Shown: positions 6,541-12,724, counted from the stretch's first letter. The stretch is DNA of 12,724 nucleotides from an uncultured Collinsella sp. (GCA_900542125.1 UQMO01000066.1:1-12724), one strand, 5' to 3'. The notes: generated from the sequence alone by a model not told the origin. Made by a program: numbers and translations.

Positions 6541-7353
6541 CTACGCCACGTTTCGGCCAGTCTGCACCGCCGTTCGTGCACAGGCACGCACGATACGAGA
6601 AACGGTACTTTTGCCAATCCCGGTATACCGCTCAATCTGGCGCACCGTAAAGCCGGCATTGTTCAATCCAACAATAACAGTATCGCGCTGCGCCGGCGGT
6701 GCAGTTTTAACCCCGTTGAGCGGAACCCCGAGACTCTTCGCCAACTTGCCGGCAAAGGCATTGCGTTCCCACTCTGTCTCTTTCATATCGCACAGCGCTG
6801 GCTTGCTGCCGTCGGGCGTCGAAAGCGAATAGGCAATAAAGCCCTCGGCAGAACCAAAAAGCTCAAGCACGCAAGAAGGATCAGAAAATCCCCTCGCGAC
6901 ATCAGCCGCGTCACCGTCGTAAGCGCACAAATGCTCCGCAAAGCTACTCCAGGGATAACGCTCGATTAGGCTAACGCCCGCCTCCTGCGGATCGGCGTGT
7001 ACGGAGCGAATAGCCTCCATCACCTGCCAGTCGGTATCGAGCGAGCGCCGGTCAAAACGGTTCTGGAACAGATGGCCTGTGCGCCTCGTGCGTTTATTGA
7101 ACCGCCGCGCGTACGTCAAAAGCAGCCGGTGCATCGCCGCGCTCATCCTGTCCTCGTAATCTGCAAGCACCAAATGCACGTGATTGCCCATAAGGCACCA
7201 AGCGATAACCGTCACACCCTCCTCGCGGCAGCACTCGCGCATCAGCTCCAAAAACTCCCACCGGTCCTCATCGCCCTCAAAGATGAGCTGCTTGCCCGTA
7301 CCGCGGGCACAGACATGGTAAAAGCCGGTAACCGTTCTCCAAACGCGCTGCAT
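6541..7353 (-). CDS. REP-associated (Y1/HUH) transposase-like protein with C-terminal HTH
   Basis: Relative of the IS200/RAYT family of single-strand DNA nucleases. The start is ATG at 7353-7351 with GGGAG four bases upstream, giving 270 residues; the frame stays open 71 codons further but that part has no protein character. The Y1 domain covers about 1-145: FYHVCARG (11-18), the HUH motif GNHVHLVL (56-63; His58 and His60), TGHLFQNRF (92-100) and YPWSS (133-137). By my alignment the place of the catalytic tyrosine (RYIHxNP in relatives) reads RSVHADP, with Ser117. A helix-turn-helix lies at about 230-258, similar to DnaA-type C-terminal domains in some RAYTs. No matching IS ends were found, so it is likely a single-copy or domesticated RAYT. 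No convincing promoter was seen. Confidence 0.85.
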   Translation of the reverse strand: MQRVWRTVTGFYHVCARGTGKQLIFEGDEDRWEFLELMRECCREEGVTVIAWCLMGNHVHLVLADYEDRMSAAMHRLLLTYARRFNKRTRRTGHLFQNRFDRRSLDTDWQVMEAIRSVHADPQEAGVSLIERYPWSSFAEHLCAYDGDAADVARGFSDPSCVLELFGSAEGFIAYSLSTPDGSKPALCDMKETEWERNAFAGKLAKSLGVPLNGVKTAPPAQRDTVIVGLNNAGFTVRQIERYTGIGKSTVSRIVRACARTAVQTGRNVA

Positions 7354-7657
7354 GGCGCTCCCTTCGCCGGGATCTGCTTGCCATCCAATACAGCACGATT
7401 GAAGCGTGCCATCAAAACATTCACGCAAAACAATACACTCGCGCGGCCAAAGGCAGTAATCAGGCGGCGAACGGCATCGTTGCAACAGGTCAACCCCCGC
7501 AATGCTTACAAGAGCTGACCAATAGCTTGCCCAAGACGGACCCCCTCTACGGAAGTTCACGACCACAGAACATAGAGTTAAACCGTTTCAATTAAAACTT
7601 CCGGACTTCTCGCTACGAAAACTGAGCCGTTCGCCGAATATTCCGTGCATTTCGCGG

Positions 7658-7663
7658 TATTAT
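7658..7663 (+). promoter_or_regulatory. Candidate -10 element of the scaffold/GGGtGRT operon
   Basis: TATTAT is a good -10 match about 94 bases upstream of the first start codon. I could not find a matching -35 at the usual spacing, so the promoter may depend on an activator or lie elsewhere. Confidence 0.3.
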
Positions 7664-7681
7664 AGGGGCTGCATGTCATGT

Positions 7682-7721
7682 CCCTTTCGAAGGGTCGCCC
7701 GGCAATCGCCAGCCACGACCC
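7682..7721 (+). promoter_or_regulatory. Overlapping leader hairpins upstream of the GGGtGRT operon
   Basis: CCCTT (7682-7686) pairs with AAGGG (7690-7694) in a tight hairpin. Alternatively GGGTCG (7692-7697) pairs with CGACCC (7716-7721). Both use the GGG at 7692-7694, so the two folds are mutually exclusive. Such a switch is possible in a regulated leader but it does not match a riboswitch class I know. Confidence 0.3.
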
Positions 7722-7756
7722 CCAGACGGGACGCCAACACGATAGAGAGGAGAGGC

Positions 7757-8491
7757 ATGCAGTACTCACAGGAAGTGGAGAACATGTGCCCCGTTGCCAA
7801 GGGTGCATACCACGGCCCCGCACCCATCCCCGAGGAGGGCAAGTGGGTCCAGGCTAAGGAGATTTCCGACATCTCCGGTCTTACGCACGGTGTGGGTTGG
7901 TGCGCACCTCAGCAGGGCGCCTGCAAGCTCACGCTGAACGTCAAGGACGGCATCATCGAGGAGGCCCTCGTTGAGACCATCGGCTGCTCGGGCATGACCC
8001 ACTCTGCCGCCATGGCTTCCGAGATCCTTCCCGGTAAGACCATCCTCGAGGCCCTCAACACCGACCTCGTCTGCGACGCCATCAACGTTGCTATGCGCGA
8101 GATCTTCCTGCAGATCGTTTACGGCCGCAGCCAGACCGCGTTCTCCGAGGGCGGCCTGCCCGTGGGCGCTTCCCTCGACGACCTCGGCAAGGGCCTTCGC
8201 TCTCAGGTCGGCACCATGTTCGGCACCAAGGCCAAGGGCGCTCGTTACCTCGAGCTCGCTCAGGGCTACGTCACCCGCATGGCTCTCAACGACAAGAACG
8301 AGATCATCGCATTCGAGTTCCTGAACCTCGGCAAGTTCACCGACGCCGTCAAGGCCGGCAAGACCCCCGAGGAGGCCATCGCTGGCGCTATGGGCCACTA
8401 TGGTCAGTGGGAGAACGCTGCCAAGTACATCGACCCGCGCACCGACGAGGAGACTCACTCCGTCGCCAGCGTGTTCCCGGTTCACGAGTAG
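7757..8491 (+). CDS. NifU/SufU-like Fe-S scaffold homologue, GGGtGRT partner
   Basis: 244 residues from ATG at 7757, preceded by GAGAGGAGAGG. Residues about 40-125 resemble the NifU N-terminal/SufU fold: CKLTLNVKDGIIEEA (56-70) and GCSGMTHSAAMASEIL (76-91) parallel the Cys37 and Cys62 segments of SufU encoded nearby. Cysteines sit at 11, 49, 56, 77 and 106. The SufU CGD ligand motif is not kept: Cys56 is followed by Lys-Leu, and an extra Cys49 precedes it, so metal binding must differ. A C-terminal part (about 170-230) has no counterpart in SufU. It is paired with the GGGtGRT gene 18 bases downstream. Databases name this family an iron-sulfur cluster assembly scaffold protein by homology; its real role is unknown. 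Codons are strongly biased, suggesting high expression. Confidence 0.85.
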   Translation: MQYSQEVENMCPVAKGAYHGPAPIPEEGKWVQAKEISDISGLTHGVGWCAPQQGACKLTLNVKDGIIEEALVETIGCSGMTHSAAMASEILPGKTILEALNTDLVCDAINVAMREIFLQIVYGRSQTAFSEGGLPVGASLDDLGKGLRSQVGTMFGTKAKGARYLELAQGYVTRMALNDKNEIIAFEFLNLGKFTDAVKAGKTPEEAIAGAMGHYGQWENAAKYIDPRTDEETHSVASVFPVHE

Positions 8492-8509
8492 AAAGGGAGG
8501 GAAATAACT

Positions 8510-9514
8510 ATGACTGTTACGTTCGAAGGTTACGAGCGCCGCGCTGACAAGATCAACAAGTGCCTCGCCGACAACGGCATCGCCTCCCTCGAGGAAGCTC
8601 TGCAGATCTGCACCGACAAGGGCTTCAACCCGCGTGAGATCGTCAACAACACCCAGTCCATCGCCTTCCAGAACGCCGAGTGGGCCTACACCCTCGGCTG
8701 CGCTCTCGCTGTCAAGCGTGGCGCCAAGTCCGCTTCTGAGGCTGCTGCCATCATCGGCGAGGGCATCCAGGCCTTCACCGTTCCCGGCTCCGTCGCCGAG
8801 GACCGCAAGGTCGGTCTGGGCCACGGCAACCTGGGCGCTATGCTGCTCTCCGACGACACCGAGTGCTTCGCCTTCCTGGCCGGCCACGAGTCCTTCGCTG
8901 CCGCTGAGGGTGCTATCGGCCTGGCTCTGAACGCCAACAAGGCTCGCAAGAAGCCGCTGCGCGTTATCCTCAACGGTCTGGGCAAGGACGCTGCTCAGAT
9001 CATCGCCCGCATTAACGGCTTCACCTACGTGAAGACCCAGTTCGACTACTACACGGGCGAGCTCAAGGTCGTCGAGACCATCCCCTACTCCGATGGTCCC
9101 CGCGCTGCCGTTAACTGCTACGGTTCCGACGACGTCCGCGAGGGCGTTGCCATCATGTGGCACGAGAACGTCGACATCTCGATCACCGGTAACTCCACCA
9201 ACCCCACGCGCTTCCAGCACCCCGTCGCTGGCACCTACAAGAAGGAGCGCCTCGAGGCTGGCAAGAAGTACTTCTCCGTCGCTTCTGGTGGCGGCACTGG
9301 TCGTACCCTGCACCCGGACAACATGGGCGCCGGCCCTGCCTCTTACGGCATGACCGACACCATGGGCCGTATGCACTCCGACGCCCAGTTCGCCGGTTCT
9401 TCCTCCGTGCCTGCACACGTTGACATGATGGGTCTCATCGGCATGGGCAACAACCCCATGGTCGGTGCCACCGTCGCCTGCGCTGTCGCCGTCGAGGAGG
9501 CCCTCAAGGCCTAA
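8510..9514 (+). CDS. GGGtGRT family protein of unknown function
   Basis: 334 residues from ATG at 8510, with GGGAGGG about nine bases upstream. The family signature GGGTGRT is at 260-266, within VASGGGTGRTLHPDN. Other glycine-rich or polar patches likely to be conserved are GLGHGNLGAM (102-111), HESFAAAEGAIG (126-137), NGLGKDAAQ (155-163) and GMGNNPMVGAT (311-321). No signal peptide or membrane span is visible, so it is probably cytosolic. Four cysteines (18, 34, 64, 119) occur in the first 120 residues and two more at 203 and 324. The family is known from anaerobic bacteria and occurs beside a NifU-like gene, as here; I know of no demonstrated reaction. The operon ends at a strong terminator 35 bases later. 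Confidence 0.88.
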   Translation: MTVTFEGYERRADKINKCLADNGIASLEEALQICTDKGFNPREIVNNTQSIAFQNAEWAYTLGCALAVKRGAKSASEAAAIIGEGIQAFTVPGSVAEDRKVGLGHGNLGAMLLSDDTECFAFLAGHESFAAAEGAIGLALNANKARKKPLRVILNGLGKDAAQIIARINGFTYVKTQFDYYTGELKVVETIPYSDGPRAAVNCYGSDDVREGVAIMWHENVDISITGNSTNPTRFQHPVAGTYKKERLEAGKKYFSVASGGGTGRTLHPDNMGAGPASYGMTDTMGRMHSDAQFAGSSSVPAHVDMMGLIGMGNNPMVGATVACAVAVEEALKA

Positions 9515-9548
9515 TCGCGCCCGCGCGATGCTCATATAGTTGAGCTTG

Positions 9549-9581
9549 GAGCCGCTACCTTTCGAGGTGGCGGCTCTTTTT
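9549..9581 (+). terminator. Rho-independent terminator of the scaffold/GGGtGRT operon
   Basis: GAGCCGCTACCT (9549-9560) pairs with AGGTGGCGGCTC (9565-9576): 12 bp with one T-G wobble around a stable TTCG tetraloop, followed by five T residues (9577-9581). Confidence 0.94.
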
Positions 9582-9769
9582 GTTTACACCGACGCAGGAT
9601 AGCTAATGCCGATATGTCAGTTGCGGCGAAATACGAGATGTGATGAGATGGAGCGTCAGAGCGTCCATGACGCCCACCTGCCATATTTGCCCTTTACCGA
9701 TTTGCCGAGTCTTTGCGACCCCATTGCCGATCACCCGTGCGACAATGCGCCGGACGAGAAAGGAATCCG

Positions 9770-11296
9770 ATGGAATCGACTGATGTACTGGTAATTGGAT
9801 CTGGCATTGCGGGCCTTTGTGCCGCCATCGAAGCGGCACGCACGGGTGCAACCGTCACTGTGGCAAGCGCCGGCAAGACCATGAGTGGATCGAGCTTCTT
9901 CCCGGGTACCTGGGGCCTCGGCCTCATCGGTCCCGTCGACGAAGACGACGAGCAGGACCTCATCGACACCATCCAGACCGTCGGCGGCGGTGTCGCCGAC
10001 CCCGAACTCGTCCAAACGTTCGTCCACGGCATCCCCCAAGCGATTGACTGGCTCGAGCAAGACCTGGGCGTTGAGCTCCAGCGTCCGCAAAGCGCCAAGA
10101 GTGCTCAACAAAAGCAATTTATCCCCTGCTTTGACCACAAGACGCGCATGTGGCGCGGCCTCACCCGCAAGCCCCTTGAGGACGCTCTGACGACCTGGAT
10201 CGAGTCGCTCGGCATTCGCCTGCTCCCCCGCCATGAGCTTATCGACCTTGTTGAGGACACGAACGGCAGAATAACCGGAACCGTACTCTACGACCTTACC
10301 GAAAATCGAATCGTGCCCTTTGCTGCCAAGGCCACGATCATCGCAGCCGGTGGCACAGGCGGCCTGTTCGAGCGCAGCCTTACGTCGGCTGATGTGCTCA
10401 GCTCCTCGCAGGCCATCGCACTGGCGCACGGCGCAACACTTACTAATATAGAGTTCATGCAGATGATGCCCGGCTTCATCGAGCCCAGGCGTAACTTGGT
10501 CTTCAACGAGAAAACCTGGCGCTACGTGCATGTAGACCAGCCGGTAGATATTGCCGACGACAAGCTGAACGACCTGCTCGAGCAGCGCTCTGGATATGGT
10601 CCCTTCACGTCACGCTTGGCCTCCCGCGCTATCGATCTCGTCATCGATCAGGCAGGTGTCGAAGGCCTGGCACTCCACTACGACTTCCCCCGCGAGGATG
10701 TCCCAGAGTTTGTGCAGACCTTTGCCACCTGGCTGCAAGACGAGCACGGCATCGCCCCGACTGACGAGATGCGCGTTGCGATGTATGCCCACGCCGCTAA
10801 CGGCGGCATCAAGATCGATAAGACCGCGCACACGGGCGTTGAGGGCCTCTACGCTTGCGGCGAGGCGACAGGCGGCATGCACGGCGCCGACCGCATTGGT
10901 GGCTTGTCAAGTGCCAACGGCATCGTATTCGGACGCATCGCAGGCGCATCGGCAGCCCTTGCAGCGCAGCAAGAGCCTGAGACAGCCCTGATGGCGGATA
11001 TCGACCTCCCCCACTACGGCATTGCCACAACAGATGCCGAACGCCTGACACACGGCCTTAAGCACACGATGAGCACCTATTGCATGATCAACCGCACCGA
11101 GACGGGCCTATCCGAGGCATTACACGAGCTTGAGGGCTTGAAGACAGAGGCAACGACCTTGAGCACACAGAAAGCCCAGGACAGCGAAGTCGCAGCCCTC
11201 GCCCGCCTGCAATCGCAGATTCAACTAGCACAGGAAATGGTCAAAGCCATGCGTAAGCGAACCGAAAGTCTCGGATCGCACTATCGAGCGGATTAA
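9770..11296 (+). CDS. FAD-dependent oxidoreductase, NadB/fumarate reductase flavoprotein family
   Basis: 508 residues from ATG at 9770, with AAAGGA about five bases upstream. The N-terminal Rossmann motif is VIGSGIAGLCAA (8-19). The second FAD-binding stretch is IIAAGGTGGLF (190-200). The substrate/FAD block TGVEGLYACGEATGGMHGADRIGG (about 355-378) holds Arg375, matching the proton-shuttling arginine of the family. The C-terminus ends RKRTESLGSHYRAD (about 495-508), like SdhA/NadB. The segment usually reading HYTMGGI is YAHAANGGI (339-347), so the substrate may differ. There is no covalent-FAD His motif near residue 40. No signal peptide, heme or Fe-S subunit, and no nadA or nadC, lies nearby, so neither aspartate oxidase nor fumarate reductase can be asserted. 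Confidence 0.85.
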   Translation: MESTDVLVIGSGIAGLCAAIEAARTGATVTVASAGKTMSGSSFFPGTWGLGLIGPVDEDDEQDLIDTIQTVGGGVADPELVQTFVHGIPQAIDWLEQDLGVELQRPQSAKSAQQKQFIPCFDHKTRMWRGLTRKPLEDALTTWIESLGIRLLPRHELIDLVEDTNGRITGTVLYDLTENRIVPFAAKATIIAAGGTGGLFERSLTSADVLSSSQAIALAHGATLTNIEFMQMMPGFIEPRRNLVFNEKTWRYVHVDQPVDIADDKLNDLLEQRSGYGPFTSRLASRAIDLVIDQAGVEGLALHYDFPREDVPEFVQTFATWLQDEHGIAPTDEMRVAMYAHAANGGIKIDKTAHTGVEGLYACGEATGGMHGADRIGGLSSANGIVFGRIAGASAALAAQQEPETALMADIDLPHYGIATTDAERLTHGLKHTMSTYCMINRTETGLSEALHELEGLKTEATTLSTQKAQDSEVAALARLQSQIQLAQEMVKAMRKRTESLGSHYRAD

Positions 11297-11342
11297 ACTG
11301 GACACCTATCTAAAGCAGAACACAACTAATCGATATCTATGG

Positions 11343-11370
11343 GCCCCGCGAGCTCGAAGTGGCTCGGGGC
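11343..11370 (+). terminator. Possible terminator after the flavoprotein gene
   Basis: GCCCC...GAGC (11343-11353) pairs with GCTCGGGGC (11362-11370), leaving a small bulge on the left arm. It lies 47 bases after the stop codon. No T-run follows (TCATTCGT), so termination would be weak or factor-dependent. Confidence 0.4.
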
Positions 11371-11414
11371 TCATTCGTGTCCGCACGGCAGCGTATCCTT
11401 ATTCTAAATACAGA

Positions 11415-11429
11415 GCGGGCAAAGCCCGC
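11415..11429 (+). repeat. Short perfect hairpin upstream of the dinD-like gene
   Basis: GCGGGC (11415-11420), loop AAA, GCCCGC (11424-11429). It is 28 bases upstream of the dinD start and has no T-run. It may be in the leader or an operator; I saw no LexA box. Confidence 0.4.
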
Positions 11430-11457
11430 ATAAACAATAGACCAGCGAGGAGGAGAT

Positions 11458-12318
11458 ATGGACAGTAGAGATATCGAGAAGTGGCGTGTCGAACTTGATA
11501 GCTACGCCAATGTGGAAGACGGCGTTGAGTATTGGCTCGCACGCGATTTAATGTAACCCATGGGATACACTCGATGGGAGAACTTCGCCGAAGTTGTTAA
11601 GAGGGCAAAAGTCTCGTGCGAAACAAACAAAACTCCAGTTGATTCCCATTTTCGTGACACCACGAAAATGGTAACTGCCGGTGTCGCCGCTCGCGCGGTT
11701 AAAGACTACAAACTTACGCGCTATGCATGCTATTTAATCGCCCAGAACGGAGACCCAAACAAGCCAGAGATCGCGCTCGCACAGGCATACTTCGCCGTGC
11801 AGACCCGCCGCCAAGAGCTCATAGAGCAGCGCTTTGCAGAGATTCAGCGCTTGCAGGCGCGCCACTCGCTATCCGATTCAGAGAAACAGCTCTCGGGTAT
11901 TGCGTTCAAACGCGGCGTGGACTCCAAAGGATTCGCAATCATCAAGTCGAAGGGCGATGAAGCGTTATTCGGCGGTAGAAGCACGGCGGAAATGAAGCAG
12001 CAGCTCGGCGTACCCAAGAGCACGGCATTGGCGGACAGGTTAGCCGATGTCCTCATCAAAGCAAAGGACCTTACGAACTCGATGACGGCCTTCAACGCCG
12101 AGGAACACGACCTGTACGGCCTGGACCAGATCAAACAAGAGCACGTCGAGAACAACACAAGCGTGCGTGGCAGCCTCATCGACCGCGGAATTGTCCCCGA
12201 GAACCTACCACCTGCCGAGGATACAAAAAAGCTCGAGCGTCGCGTGAAGGCAGACGAGAAGAAACTCAAGGAGGGTACTGACGGTTTTACCGATCCCCAG
12301 GGTAGACTCGATCTGTGA
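11458..12318 (+). pseudogene. dinD: dinD-like DNA-damage-inducible gene, interrupted by an in-frame TAA
   Basis: ATG at 11458 follows a strong AGGAGG and opens 32 codons ending EYWLARDLM, the expected N-terminus of DinD, then TAA (11554-11556). After one codon (CCC) the same frame resumes at ATG 11560 with GYTRWENFAEVVKRAK and runs 252 residues to TGA at 12318. The joined length of 286 matches E. coli DinD (about 274). Diagnostic DinD text includes KDYKLTRYACYLIAQNGDPNKPEIALAQAYFA (about 49-80 of the second part). No frameshift is needed: one base change in the stop would restore the gene. E. coli DinD is reported to inhibit RecA filament activity. Alternatives are reinitiation at 11560, readthrough, or a sequencing error. 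The second ATG has no Shine-Dalgarno sequence. Confidence 0.85.
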
Positions 12319-12361
12319 AAGCGGCTGTGCCCCGACGGGTTCGACCCCATGTAAGGTCAAC

Positions 12362-12392
12362 AAAAAAGCGACCAGCCTGTGCCAGTCGCTTT
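12362..12392 (-). terminator. Terminator of the tRNA-His/tRNA-Lys unit
   Basis: On the minus strand AAAGCGAC (complement of 12385-12392) pairs with GTCGCTTT (complement of 12365-12372) and runs into a T-tract opposite the A-run at 12362-12367. It lies 14 bases after the tRNA-Lys gene. On the plus strand, after dinD, there is only a short TTT, so it acts mainly on minus-strand transcripts. Confidence 0.8.
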
Positions 12393-12405
12393 AACAATCT
12401 TTGGG

Positions 12406-12478
12406 TGGGCCGTCAGGGGGTCGAACCCTGGACCTTGGGATTAAGAGTCCCCTGCTCTACCAACTGAGCTAACGACCC
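12406..12478 (-). tRNA. tRNA-Lys (anticodon CTT)
   Basis: 73-base cloverleaf on the minus strand. The acceptor GGGTCGT pairs with ACGGCCC (one T-G wobble). The D arm is GCTC...GAGC. The anticodon loop is CTCTTAA with anticodon CTT, read as lysine. The T arm CAGGG/CCCTG encloses TTCGACC. The discriminator is A. The following genome bases are CCC, so CCA is not encoded and must be added after transcription. Confidence 0.95.
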
Positions 12479-12503
12479 GATATCAACACGAAGCAAGAAC
12501 TGG

Positions 12504-12578
12504 GGTGGGTAAAGGGACTCGAACCCTCGACCTACGGGACCACAACCCGTCGCTCTAGCCAACTGAGCTACACCCACC
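12504..12578 (-). tRNA. tRNA-His (anticodon GTG)
   Basis: Cloverleaf on the minus strand, with the extra G at -1 (complement of 12578) and discriminator C (12504) that mark tRNA-His. The acceptor GTGGGTG pairs with TACCCAC. The anticodon stem ACGGG/CCCGT holds loop TTGTGGT with anticodon GTG. The T arm is GAGGG TTCGAGT CCCTT. CCA is encoded at 12503-12501. It is transcribed ahead of tRNA-Lys, which starts 22 bases further on. Confidence 0.96.
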
Positions 12579-12724
12579 GTGTCCTGTGCGCTTCGCGCTC
12601 GACTATTATTGCAAGGAACGCCACGCGATGCAAGCCCCAATTTTCAAGAATTTTGAAAAGAGTTTTTCGCCTTGATTATCGACTTCATCCGAACACCTCC
12701 CACATTCATCCGTACATGTACGGA
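12579..12724. other. Contig-end region with AT-rich inverted repeat and terminal palindrome
   Basis: No gene beyond the tRNA promoter. TTTTCAA (12641-12647) and TTGAAAA (12653-12659) form a weak AT stem. The last 16 bases, TCCGTACATGTACGGA (12709-12724), are a perfect palindrome ending exactly at the contig edge. On the minus strand a 14-codon frame (12688-12644) has a GGGAGG upstream but no recognisable product. Confidence 0.6.
12605..12633 (-). promoter_or_regulatory. Promoter of the tRNA-His/tRNA-Lys unit
   Basis: On the minus strand, TTGCAT (-35, complement of 12628-12633) and AATAAT (-10, complement of 12605-12610) are separated by exactly 17 bases. The -10 lies 26 bases upstream of the tRNA-His 5' end, a usual distance for a stable-RNA promoter. 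Confidence 0.65.

Larger units (their letters stand above)
7354..7756. other. Intergenic region between the transposase-like gene and the GGGtGRT operon
   Basis: 403 bases with no convincing gene. The first ~210 bases are the unlikely upstream extension of the minus-strand transposase-like frame. From about 7570 the sequence becomes AT-richer and contains TATTAT at 7658-7663, then a leader with overlapping hairpins (7682-7721) before the ribosome site at 7744-7755. Confidence 0.6.

Noticed and set aside
7354..7566. 71-codon N-terminal extension of the transposase-like gene
   Set aside because: No ribosome site and no family similarity; the start at 7353 has GGGAG correctly placed and the Y1 domain begins directly after.
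7585..7598. GTTTCAATTAAAAC, resembling the end of a CRISPR repeat
   Set aside because: Single occurrence; no regularly spaced copies or cas genes in the window.
7766..9535. 589-residue minus-strand frame across the scaffold and GGGtGRT genes
   Set aside because: Same high-GC shadow effect; no domain, no ribosome site, and it even covers the plus-strand terminator.
9582..9769. Promoter for the flavoprotein gene
   Set aside because: GACAAT at 9741-9746 could be a -10, but no -35 lies at 16-18 bases; too weak to list as a feature.
11297..11457. LexA/SOS box upstream of the dinD-like gene
   Set aside because: I looked for a GAAC...GTTC-type palindrome and found only an isolated GAACA (11318-11322) without its partner.
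12413..12640. Minus-strand 75-residue frame over the tRNAs
   Set aside because: It is a translation of the tRNA-His and tRNA-Lys genes, a familiar source of false hypothetical proteins.

Overview
The window reads as one end-to-end contig from a high-GC anaerobic actinobacterium. Its protein style, a SUF operon of the sufCBDSU type, a GGGtGRT/NifU-like gene pair and a REP-type transposase fit the Coriobacteriia, most likely Collinsella. That assignment is inference from pattern memory; no search was run. The first 29 bases are not genomic: they match the end of a Nextera/Tn5 sequencing adapter.

Layout. (1) 30-411, minus strand: the N-terminal 127 codons of an Rrf2/IscR-type regulator with a three-cysteine cluster motif, cut off by the contig edge. 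(2) 412-633: a divergent control region with two inverted repeats and a candidate promoter. (3) 634-5879, plus strand: a tightly packed SUF iron-sulfur assembly operon, sufC-sufB-sufD-sufS-sufU, with start/stop overlaps from sufB onward, closed by a strong terminator at 5912-5941. (4) 5942-6540: no convincing gene, but several inverted repeats and two copies of a degenerate repeat. (5) 6541-7353, minus strand: a REP-associated (Y1/HUH) transposase-like gene with a C-terminal helix-turn-helix. Its expected nucleophilic tyrosine appears to be serine. (6) 7354-7756: a leader region with hairpins. (7) 7757-9514, plus strand: a two-gene operon of a NifU/SufU-like scaffold homologue and a GGGtGRT-family protein, with a clean terminator. 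This conserved pair has no established function and is the best candidate here for an undescribed system. (8) 9770-11296: an orphan FAD-dependent oxidoreductase of the NadB/fumarate reductase flavoprotein family. (9) 11458-12318: a dinD-like gene interrupted by an in-frame TAA. (10) 12406-12578, minus strand: tRNA-His then tRNA-Lys, with a promoter upstream and a terminator downstream. The contig ends in a perfect 16-bp palindrome.

How the genes work together. The SUF genes form a complete Fe-S machine: SufS takes sulfur from cysteine, SufU relays it, and the SufBCD scaffold/ATPase builds the cluster. The Rrf2/IscR-like protein is the natural cluster-sensing repressor of that operon. The GGGtGRT pair lies 1.9 kb downstream. 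Its first gene is a SufU/NifU relative, so it may be a second, specialised Fe-S or sulfur branch, but only its neighbourhood and homology suggest this. The remaining genes look like independent units.
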